From JAGOSA01 sp043718505 (GTDB taxonomy: Bacteria > Patescibacteriota > Minisyncoccia > Phycocordibacterales > UBA9973), in contig JAYSVN010000015.1 of NCBI GenBank assembly GCA_043718505.1, forward strand, positions 1 to 6,177: a DNA stretch of 6,177 bases. The letters are read 5' to 3'. A model generated the notes under the pieces. The model had not been told where the DNA came from, did no database searches, and saw only the letters and a program-made list of their open reading frames with translations. Within the stretch, counting starts at the first letter, position 1, and each line of letters opens with the position of its first letter. Position numbers and translations under genes: made by a program. Of this stretch, positions 1 through 5,293 are shown in pieces.

Positions 1-1
1 T

Positions 2-91
2 CAAAGTCACGTTGCTTCTAAATGTTCCCCCTATTTTAAGGGCCATCAAATAATTAGAAAGCTCACACGACTACCCGTTCCTTTTAAGTAA
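2..91 (+). CDS. Possible 3' end of an unknown plus-strand gene (partial)
   Basis: Frame 2 is open from the left edge for 29 codons and ends in TAA at 89-91. The tail is basic (ends RLPVPFK) and contains one Cys and two His; I do not recognise a family. Support is indirect: a strong plus-strand terminator at 177-215 implies that something is transcribed rightwards into it. The other two plus frames close earlier, at 19-21 and 51-53, and either could instead be the real gene end. The upstream gene could also be a non-coding RNA. The fragment is too short to judge coding character, so this is a weak call. Confidence 0.22.
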   Translation, partial: QSHVASKCSPYFKGHQIIRKLTRLPVPFK

Positions 92-113
92 ATCCTTCGC
101 CGAAGAATTTACT
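87..113. repeat. Imperfect inverted repeat (hairpin)
   Basis: AGTAAAT at 87-93 is the exact reverse complement of ATTTACT at 107-113. Inside it CTTCG (95-99) faces CGAAG (101-105), with one C/A mismatch (94/106) and the centre at 100. As RNA this would fold into a roughly 10-11 bp stem with a small loop. There is no U-tract behind it, so it is not a typical intrinsic terminator. It may be a structured 3' UTR element, part of a small RNA, or a protein-binding palindrome. Confidence 0.5.
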
Positions 114-143
114 AACACAGTTCTTTTATCAAAATTGAATAAC

Positions 144-167
144 AAGTCTCCCCCTCCATCGAGACTT
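144..167. repeat. Perfect 7-bp inverted repeat with pyrimidine-rich loop
   Basis: AAGTCTC (144-150) pairs exactly with GAGACTT (161-167) across a 10-base loop, CCCCTCCATC. No U-run follows. It sits 9 bases before the terminator stem at 177, so the two hairpins would be neighbours in the same plus-strand transcript. Function unknown. Confidence 0.45.
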
Positions 168-176
168 CACATATAT

Positions 177-215
177 AACCCCTTCAACCCCATTTTTTTG
201 AAGGGGTTTGTTTTT
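177..215 (+). terminator. Rho-independent terminator, plus strand
   Basis: An 11-bp perfect stem (177-187 with 198-208, core AACCCCTTCAA/TTGAAGGGGTT) with a 10-base loop is followed by a T-rich tract (207-215, interrupted by one G). On the opposite strand the hairpin is followed by an alternating A/T stretch and not a U-tract, so the direction is mainly plus. It ends whatever is transcribed rightwards from the left edge and insulates it from the convergent holA-like gene, which stops at 279. Confidence 0.8.
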
Positions 216-228
216 GCCCAAAATATAG

Positions 229-256
229 AATCCCGTAAAAACAGGATTAATTTTTT
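229..256 (+). terminator. Weak second hairpin with T-run (possible backup terminator)
   Basis: AATCC (229-233) pairs with GGATT (244-248). Two further pairs, GT (235-236) with AC (241-242), follow a C/A mismatch and close an AAAA loop. A run of six T begins at 251, two bases after the stem. The short, GC-poor stem makes it a poor terminator alone, but it lies just behind the strong one at 177-215. Read on the minus strand it is downstream of holA but has no clean U-tract there. Confidence 0.3.
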
Positions 257-278
257 ATGAAAACTTTTTAAAGTGAAC

Positions 279-1025
279 TTAAAGCGATTTTAAAATAAAA
301 AGTTCAAGTAGAGTTGCGCCGTCACCAAGGCCGCGGTGTGAACGATGAAGTGCAGATGAAAGTTCATATGCTTTCGTGCCGACTTCATTTGCAGAAAAAT
401 GTTTGGCGGCCGATGCCACTTTACCAAAAACAAAAGGCTTCATACCAAGTGCTTCAGCGCTGGGTCGCGAACTTGCTGATTGTGTGCCCGCAGATTTTGA
501 TGCTGAAAAATAAAGCGCCAGGTTTTTAAAGTTCCAAATCATGGCGCCGGCAATTTCTTCAGCTGATGTTCCGGCTTCAATCAATTTTGTAAAAAGCATC
601 CAGGCGTTTTTTTTATCACGCATGTTATATGCATCGACAAGTTGAAATGGCGTCAGTCCGCCAAAAAAATTAGCTTTGGCGGTTTTGAGTTCAGTTACAG
701 TCGCACCTGCCTCGTCAAAAACATTTTTCAATTCCTTTGAAATTTCATTTTCTTCAACAATATAACTTGTCTCGCTTTCAGCCAACGTTTTTGTATCATT
801 CAGAAAAAATTCAAAACCTGGCGGACTATTACTCAGTCTTGATAAATGAACAACGTATGAAGTCCCAAACATATCGGCGCCGCCGGAATATGAAAGTACA
901 GTTTCTTTTTGCCATGATGCATCGTTAAATGAAATAGCTTGTTTACCTTTTTTTATTTCAGCATCGATTATTTTTCTGGCAGCATTCCCCCGCTCGGGAT
1001 TTTCTCCGACGATTACCGTAAGCAT
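279..1025 (-). CDS. holA: DNA polymerase III delta subunit-like protein (clamp loader)
   Basis: A 248-aa protein best explained as a short HolA. In this family delta opens the beta sliding clamp within the clamp-loader complex during replication. The N-terminus (MLTVIVGENPERGNAARKII, residues 1-20) has the strand-turn-helix start of the degenerate AAA+ domain. There is no Walker A, as expected for delta. Residues 125-175 (TPFQLVDAYNMRDKKNAW) resemble the middle helical segment. Residues 196-248, from KPFVFGKV to DGATLLELFILKSL, match the C-terminal collar-like domain, where delta proteins carry the HPFVLKK-like and LELLLL-like segments. E. coli HolA has 343 residues, so this copy is about 95 shorter, mainly in the N-terminal part. 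Its ATG lies one base after the TAA of the upstream gene, suggesting co-transcription and coupled translation. No clear Shine-Dalgarno sequence is visible. Assignment rests on pattern, not alignment. Confidence 0.65.
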   Translation of the reverse strand: MLTVIVGENPERGNAARKIIDAEIKKGKQAISFNDASWQKETVLSYSGGADMFGTSYVVHLSRLSNSPPGFEFFLNDTKTLAESETSYIVEENEISKELKNVFDEAGATVTELKTAKANFFGGLTPFQLVDAYNMRDKKNAWMLFTKLIEAGTSAEEIAGAMIWNFKNLALYFSASKSAGTQSASSRPSAEALGMKPFVFGKVASAAKHFSANEVGTKAYELSSALHRSHRGLGDGATLLELFILKSL

Positions 1026-1026
1026 G

Positions 1027-1506
1027 TTATAGCGATTTTATTTTCTTCTGATAATCAGTATATTCGTTTTTATATTTCTCAGTCATTATTTTTTGCTTTT
1101 TTTCTTCGTAGACAATAAATGAAATCCAGTAACCGATTGCGGACATGAGAATAATCATGAGAGAGTTGATGAGAAAACCAAAACCAATAATGAGTAGGAA
1201 AAGTGCAAGCGATGTTGGGTTGCTGCTCCATTTATAAGGCCCACCCAAAAAATGTCGGGGGTCTCCTCTTTTCTCGCGCGTACGAAATGCAGCTGAGGCT
1301 TTTTGTGACCAGAAAATAACTATCGTAGCAATTAATATAAGAAAAATGCCTCCGATTTGACCCCAGTGAGTTGCGGGTGCTTTTGTCGGAAAAAAGAAGT
1401 CGAAACATACACCAAGAATTACGCCTATAAATTGAATGATCGGCGGATAGCTGCTGAGGTAATTAATCCGTTGCTCGGGAGAAAATTGTGGGTTTTTCAT
1501 ATCCAT
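1027..1506 (-). CDS. Isoprenylcysteine carboxyl methyltransferase/PEMT-like membrane protein
   Basis: A 159-aa integral membrane protein. Hydrophobic segments lie at about residues 22-40, 50-67 and 98-133, the last long enough for a helical hairpin. The C-terminal half carries the layout of the ICMT/phospholipid N-methyltransferase superfamily: GPYKWSSNP at 89-97, the hydrophobic hairpin, then EE at 134-135 and a Tyr-rich basic tail (YKNEYTDYQKKI, 145-156). Known members bind S-adenosylmethionine with these elements and methylate lipids or small lipophilic acceptors. The usual signature is GPYxxxRHPxY; here the RH pair is SN and the last Tyr is replaced, so catalysis is uncertain. It lies 59 bp downstream of polA with no terminator between, yet has its own promoter-like element and a start 6 bases behind the -10 hexamer. 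The start at 1506 is preferred for that reason; a second in-frame ATG is at 1500. Substrate unknown. Confidence 0.6.
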   Translation of the reverse strand: MDMKNPQFSPEQRINYLSSYPPIIQFIGVILGVCFDFFFPTKAPATHWGQIGGIFLILIATIVIFWSQKASAAFRTREKRGDPRHFLGGPYKWSSNPTSLALFLLIIGFGFLINSLMIILMSAIGYWISFIVYEEKKQKIMTEKYKNEYTDYQKKIKSL

Positions 1507-1512
1507 ATCTTT

Positions 1513-1540
1513 AGTCTAGCAGAGCGACCTTTTCTGTCTA
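1513..1540 (-). promoter_or_regulatory. Promoter of the methyltransferase-like gene, leaderless geometry
   Basis: On the minus strand a -35-like TAGACA (1535-1540) is followed after 16 bases by TAGACT (1513-1518). TGC lies directly in front of the hexamer (1519-1521), giving an extended -10. Six bases (AAAGAT) separate the hexamer from the ATG at 1506, so the expected transcription start coincides with the start codon. There is no Shine-Dalgarno sequence. Confidence 0.5.
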
Positions 1541-1565
1541 CTCATAAATATATTATTTAATAGCC

Positions 1566-3944
1566 CTACTTAATATCATATAAAGTCTCCCCTTTCCCGC
1601 TTGCAACTAAAATCGGCACGACAGGTTTGTAGTTTATGTACGAGCGCTCAAAAACATTTTCCATGGCAGCGCGAATTATTTTTTCGGCTTGCTCAGCCAG
1701 GCTTTCATCAACTTCATAAACAAGTTCGTCATGAATTTGGAGAATAAGATTGGCTTTGCCATCGATGCCGGCTTTCGTCAGGTCTTCGTCGGCAAAACGA
1801 ATAGCCAGCTTAATGATGTCTGCCTGCGTACCCTGGAGTGGTGCATTCGAAGCCATGCGTTCGGCGAAAGCGCGGAGAAACTGCATATTTGAGCGAAGCC
1901 CCGGGAAGCGGCGCTTGCGACCAAAAAGTGTTTCGGTGAAATAATGTTTACCGGCAAAAGCTTTGGTATTGTCGATAAAATCACGCACACCTGAGAAGTT
2001 TTCGAAATAGGCATCATAAAAAGTCTGGGCTTCGGCACGAGTGCTCCCGAGATTTTTTTGTAGGGCTGAAATTCCCATTCCATACATAATGCCGAAGTTA
2101 ATGATTTTGGCGCGACGACGCATTTCTTTACTAACTTCAGATTCGGGCACATTGAAGACTCGGGCTGCTACACCAGTATGAACATCAATACCGGCCTGGA
2201 AAATTTTTATTAATTCTTTATCACCGCTTAATATGGCCATGATTCTAAGTTCAATTTGCGAATAGTCGAGTGAAATAAGACAGCGCCCACGGCCGGCAAT
2301 CATGCCTTTCCGAATTTCTCTCCCCGCATCGGTGCGAATAGGAATATTTTGAAGGTTTGGGTTCAGTGAAGCAAAACGGCCGGTTGTTGAACCATGTTGA
2401 ACAAATCTCGTATGAAGTCTGCCGTCAGTACCAACCATGGTCGGAATTGTATCTATATATGTACCAACAAGTTTTGAATACTCTCTGTGTTCCATAATGA
2501 GTGGAATAATTGGATGAGCATCTTCAAGTTCAGCCAGGACTTCAGCTTTGGTCGAAACCTTGCTCGTTCGTGTTTTGCGCTTGAGACCAAGCTTAGTGAA
2601 GAGAATTTCGCCGAGCTGTTTTGGTGAGGCTAGATTAAATTCTTCACCGGCAAGCTTCCAGGCTTTTTTCTCGATATCATCTATTTGCTTATGATATTTT
2701 TTTGATAGTTCATCAAAAACTTTTGTATCTATGCCGACACCAAAATGTTCCATTTTTCGCACGATCGGGTAAATCGGCATTTCAATTTCACTATAGACTT
2801 TCTCAAGCTTTTCTTCAGCTAAATCCGCCAGGATCTTTTTCTTGGCCACTTCAAAATTATCGGTCTTAGCATACGAAAGAACTTCGGACTCCCCCGCATC
2901 AGTAAGGTCAGAGTTTATGAGCCAAAGTGCAATGGCTACTTTTTCAATTTCTTCTTTATCAATTGTGCTTTCAACTCTTTCACCGGCACTTTCGTTGGTA
3001 CCGAACATTTTCTTGACTCTCGGCACAAGACTGCGAAATTCAAGATTGGTAAATGTTTTCTCAAGCTGAATCGGATCAACACCGTCCTGCCAGGTTTTGA
3101 CCGGCAATTTAAATTCGACTGGCGCATTGCGTGAAATAGTTGCCAGGGTTTTGGAAAAAATTGCTTCCTCTTCGTTATCAATCAAAATCTGAACTAGACG
3201 ATCGGTCAGTCCGGCAGCCTTAACTTTTTCAGGATGCTTCTTTAGAACTTTATAAAGATTTTCGAGTGTGCCGAACTCCTTGATTAAAATTGTGGCAGTT
3301 TTCTCTCCCACGCCAGGCACACCAATAATATTGTCGGACGGATCACCACGAAGACCTTTGTAATCAGTAATATGTTCAGGACCAAAACCATAGCGCTCAT
3401 TAACCGCATCTTCATCGTAAACAACAGTATCAGTAATTCCTTTTCTAAGCGTAAAAACTTTGACGCGCTTTTTATCAACGAGTTGTAAAGTATCCATATC
3501 ACCGGTCGCAATATAAACTTCAATATTTTTATCATCTTTCAACTGCTCAACTATTGTGCCGAGCATGTCGTCGGCTTCGTATCCGGCGAGTGAATAAACC
3601 GGTATGCCGAAGTCTTCGAGTAATTCTTTTGACTTACCGAGCTGCGTCCGGAGCGCATCGTCGATAGTTTTGCGCCCAGCTTTGTAGCCGGCGTAGACTT
3701 CGTGGCGAAATGTTTTCTTTGGTAAATCATAGGCCGCCACAATGTAATCCGGCTTCAAGTCGTCAACGATTTTGAAAAGCATGGTCGAAAGACCGTACAT
3801 CGCCCCTGTCGGCTCGCCGGCTGAGGTCGAAAAGTCCGGCATAGCGTGATAGGCGCGATGCAAAATAGCATGTGTATCGAGGAGAATGAGGCGCTTTTTC
3901 TTGGCCTCTTTTGTTCCTTTTTCTGTAGTTTTTTTAGCTGCCAT
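1566..3944 (-). CDS. polA: DNA polymerase I, with 5' nuclease but without a functional proofreading domain
   Basis: A 792-aa family A polymerase that fills gaps and removes RNA primers in replication and repair. The 5' nuclease domain (about 17-290) has its acidic metal ligands: D23, E123/D125/D126, D149/D151, and the helix-hairpin-helix segment 197-217 with D201 and D204. Residues about 291-385 occupy the place of the 3'-5' exonuclease but are far too short and contain no DxE motif, so proofreading should be absent. The polymerase domain (about 386-792) is intact: TGRF at 521-524 and NLQNIP at 530-535, motif A with D560 and E565, the O-helix with K613, F617 and Y621, and motif C HDE at 738-740. 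F617 matches the Phe that in E. coli Pol I disfavours dideoxynucleotides. The lengths of E. coli (928) and Taq (832) fit loss of exonuclease sequence here. The first 16 residues are a Lys-rich extension. It stops in TAG. The start at 3944 is supported by a -10 element 8 bases upstream. Confidence 0.97.
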   Translation of the reverse strand: MAAKKTTEKGTKEAKKKRLILLDTHAILHRAYHAMPDFSTSAGEPTGAMYGLSTMLFKIVDDLKPDYIVAAYDLPKKTFRHEVYAGYKAGRKTIDDALRTQLGKSKELLEDFGIPVYSLAGYEADDMLGTIVEQLKDDKNIEVYIATGDMDTLQLVDKKRVKVFTLRKGITDTVVYDEDAVNERYGFGPEHITDYKGLRGDPSDNIIGVPGVGEKTATILIKEFGTLENLYKVLKKHPEKVKAAGLTDRLVQILIDNEEEAIFSKTLATISRNAPVEFKLPVKTWQDGVDPIQLEKTFTNLEFRSLVPRVKKMFGTNESAGERVESTIDKEEIEKVAIALWLINSDLTDAGESEVLSYAKTDNFEVAKKKILADLAEEKLEKVYSEIEMPIYPIVRKMEHFGVGIDTKVFDELSKKYHKQIDDIEKKAWKLAGEEFNLASPKQLGEILFTKLGLKRKTRTSKVSTKAEVLAELEDAHPIIPLIMEHREYSKLVGTYIDTIPTMVGTDGRLHTRFVQHGSTTGRFASLNPNLQNIPIRTDAGREIRKGMIAGRGRCLISLDYSQIELRIMAILSGDKELIKIFQAGIDVHTGVAARVFNVPESEVSKEMRRRAKIINFGIMYGMGISALQKNLGSTRAEAQTFYDAYFENFSGVRDFIDNTKAFAGKHYFTETLFGRKRRFPGLRSNMQFLRAFAERMASNAPLQGTQADIIKLAIRFADEDLTKAGIDGKANLILQIHDELVYEVDESLAEQAEKIIRAAMENVFERSYINYKPVVPILVASGKGETLYDIK

Positions 3945-3952
3945 ATGGTCCG

Positions 3953-3961
3953 ATTATAGCA
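3953..3961 (-). promoter_or_regulatory. polA extended -10 promoter, leaderless geometry
   Basis: On the minus strand TGC (3959-3961) precedes a consensus TATAAT (3953-3958), an extended -10. No good -35 is seen 16-18 bases further upstream (AAATAC, AAAATA or AAAAAT), which an extended -10 can compensate for. Only 8 bases lie between TATAAT and the ATG at 3944, leaving room for a leader of at most about two bases and no Shine-Dalgarno site. Confidence 0.65.
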
Positions 3962-3981
3962 TTTGAATAGAAAAGTATTTT

Positions 3982-4009
3982 TTGACAAATTTATTTAAAA
4001 CTGTATAGT
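3982..4009 (+). promoter_or_regulatory. Sigma70-type promoter of the DUF5701-like gene
   Basis: A perfect -35 TTGACA (3982-3987) and -10 TATAGT (4004-4009) are separated by 16 bases. The predicted transcription start near 4016 leaves a leader of about 10 bases before the ATG at 4026, with no Shine-Dalgarno motif in it. It is divergent from the polA promoter; the two -10 hexamers are 45 bases apart, so the polymerases could interfere with each other. Confidence 0.7.
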
Positions 4010-4025
4010 CAGAAAAAATCTACAA

Positions 4026-4724
4026 ATGAAAACAGCAACTTCCACTACCCCAGACCTTCATACCCTGCTCGACACTCAAATAAAATTTTTCCTTTTTGGT
4101 AACGAAATCAGACTAGACGAATCTTTGAAGCTCCATAAGGATCTTGATATAGCAATCGAACATTCGGTCATCCTTGAGGCTCTTAAAGGTGAAGAGCGTC
4201 AAGCTTACATGAATTCAGACACAGAGCGCCTGATGGGAGTAATTCCATTCATGATCTGCATTCCAAAAAAGAAAGCCGGCATGAGGAAAATTTTGAATTT
4301 GATCGACCTTGGTGGAGGTAAAGAAAAAGGAACACTTTTTCTCAAAGAAGAAAATATTGTCGATTCGTATAATCAAACGGAAGAAGAGCCGTATCTCTTA
4401 TTCAATATTAGAACAATTTTACCTTCGCCTTTTGTTCTTAGAGAGCTCGATCTTCCCCGAGAAAAAGAAAGCCTTTCGACAACCCTGCTCACCTTTCAGG
4501 AAACTCTTTGTTTACTCGTACAGTTCCCTCATCTTTTAACAGGAGATAAATGTGGTGTTCATGTTGGCACTTCGCAGTATGTTGAAGGTGATAGTAAGTT
4601 TCCTCTCCACATATATCGCTTTGGAAGCAACGAGTATGCATTCCCGAAAGTCGCACGGGAACATCAATTTGTTTTTGATCTACGGTGGTTCTTCCCGACT
4701 GCAGAAAAATATTCACTGGAATAA
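4026..4724 (+). CDS. Uncharacterised protein, DUF5701-like
   Basis: A 232-aa protein without signal peptide or membrane segment, so probably cytoplasmic. No catalytic motif is recognisable. The arrangement resembles the DUF5701 family, as I remember it: a charged helical N-terminus; the strand PFMICIPKK (about 74-82), where the family has a PFVIVVP-like strand; a segment EPYLLFNIRT (about 121-130), equivalent to the family's YLLVDVDTG; LSTTLLTFQETLCLLVQFPHLL (about 149-170), equivalent to the family's LTIEEGIALLTQFPEAL; and a C-terminal half with scattered aromatics (DLRWFFPT near 218-225). The GSR and tryptophan-rich terminal motifs of that family are degenerate here: HVGTSQYVEGD stands where GSR-like sequence is expected. 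The gene stands alone, with its own promoter and terminator. Function is unknown for the family; the similarity is recalled rather than computed and could be wrong. Confidence 0.85.
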   Translation: MKTATSTTPDLHTLLDTQIKFFLFGNEIRLDESLKLHKDLDIAIEHSVILEALKGEERQAYMNSDTERLMGVIPFMICIPKKKAGMRKILNLIDLGGGKEKGTLFLKEENIVDSYNQTEEEPYLLFNIRTILPSPFVLRELDLPREKESLSTTLLTFQETLCLLVQFPHLLTGDKCGVHVGTSQYVEGDSKFPLHIYRFGSNEYAFPKVAREHQFVFDLRWFFPTAEKYSLE

Positions 4725-4725
4725 T

Positions 4726-4767
4726 AAAAATTATCCCTGGCCGCAAGCTGGGGATTTTTATTTTTTT
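4726..4767. terminator. Bidirectional intrinsic terminator between convergent genes
   Basis: ATCCCTGGC (4733-4741) pairs with GCTGGGGAT (4747-4755), nine pairs including two G-U in the plus-strand RNA, around a CGCAA loop. A T-tract follows on the plus side (4755-4767, one A interruption), and an A-rich stretch (4726-4730) gives a U-tract on the minus side. It begins one base after the plus-strand stop at 4722-4724 and ends two bases before the tsaE stop at 4770, so it can serve both transcripts. Confidence 0.85.
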
Positions 4768-4769
4768 AA

Positions 4770-5225
4770 TTAATTATTCTCCTCAATCTCCACCTTCCTC
4801 CCATCTCCGTCATGTTCAATCTTCACATCGATGCGTCGATCAGGCAGACGATCGCCGAGCAGCTCCGGCCATTCAATTAAAATAATATTTTTCGGATCAG
4901 CTACAAGTTCGTGTAATCGAATTGCGGCAGCCTCGTCCGGATTTTCAAAACGGTAGGCATCAATGTGAATTAAACTTTTAAACTTTGCATGTTCAACAGG
5001 ATAGATTTTCATAATGACAAAAGTCGGCGAAACTACCTCATCTTCGATGCCATATGTTTTGGCCAGATATTGCGACAAAGTTGTTTTGCCAGCACCCAAG
5101 TCACCCCAAAGAGCCACAATGGTGGCTGAATCGCTCTTAAAATCATCAAGCATCGATCGCAGGGCTACTGCTACCCTACTCCAATCAGCGCTTTTCTTAG
5201 TCTCTAATTGCATGCCATTTTGCAT
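4770..5225 (-). CDS. tsaE: tRNA threonylcarbamoyladenosine biosynthesis ATPase TsaE
   Basis: A 151-aa P-loop ATPase of normal family length. TsaE works with TsaB and TsaD to install N6-threonylcarbamoyladenosine at A37 of ANN-decoding tRNAs; its ATP hydrolysis is thought to reset the complex. Visible motifs are Walker A GDLGAGKTT (41-49, K47), the SPTF switch-like segment (66-69), HIDAYR (87-92, D89) and LIEWPE (116-121, E118), all in canonical order and spacing. The frame is open further upstream to 5387, but that stretch overlaps the neighbouring gene and a terminator and has no family similarity. ATG 5225 is chosen because a -10 hexamer ends exactly 6 bases before it; a second ATG at 5213 is the alternative. 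The partner genes tsaB and tsaD are not in the window. The gene converges on the DUF5701-like gene and shares its terminator. Confidence 0.95.
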   Translation of the reverse strand: MQNGMQLETKKSADWSRVAVALRSMLDDFKSDSATIVALWGDLGAGKTTLSQYLAKTYGIEDEVVSPTFVIMKIYPVEHAKFKSLIHIDAYRFENPDEAAAIRLHELVADPKNIILIEWPELLGDRLPDRRIDVKIEHDGDGRKVEIEENN

Positions 5226-5231
5226 GGGCAG

Positions 5232-5240
5232 AGTATAACA
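5232..5240 (-). promoter_or_regulatory. tsaE extended -10 promoter, leaderless geometry
   Basis: On the minus strand TGT (5238-5240) precedes TATACT (5232-5237), an extended -10. Six bases (CTGCCC) separate it from the ATG at 5225, placing the expected transcription start on the A of the start codon. The -35 region would fall inside the stem of the upstream terminator and matches consensus poorly. Confidence 0.6.
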
Positions 5241-5267
5241 AAAAATCCCGCCGAAGCGAGACTTTTT
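5240..5267 (-). terminator. UUCG-loop intrinsic terminator of the surface-protein gene
   Basis: Read on the minus strand, TCTCGC (5261-5256) pairs with GCGGGA (5251-5246) around a TTCG tetraloop closed by C-G, a very stable loop type. Six T follow (5245-5240). It starts about 27 bases downstream of the stop codon at 5294. The flanking T-run on the plus side (5263-5267) means it could also stop plus-strand transcription. Confidence 0.85.
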
Positions 5268-5293
5268 GTTTTTGTTATTATTTCGTCTATATA

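Noticed and set aside
1..46. Minus-strand gene start at ATG 44-46 (MALKIGGTFRSNV...) running off the left edge
   Set aside because: Only 15 codons are visible, with no Shine-Dalgarno sequence and no clear -10. The strong plus-strand terminator nearby favours plus-strand transcription. It cannot be excluded without more sequence.
1..278. tRNA, 5S rRNA, tmRNA, RNase P or SRP RNA in the left non-coding region
   Set aside because: I looked on both strands for T-arm, CCA-end, SRP tetraloop and RNase P core sequences. Only a chance ACCCGTTCC, as in 5S rRNA, was found, without the surrounding helices.
314..928. Plus-strand open frames antisense to holA
   Set aside because: They are short, Met/Gln/Arg-rich translations of the complement of a recognisable gene and have no start signals.
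1778..2152. 124-codon open frame on the minus strand inside polA
   Set aside because: It lies wholly within the conserved polymerase domain in another frame and resembles no protein; it is a shadow of polA.
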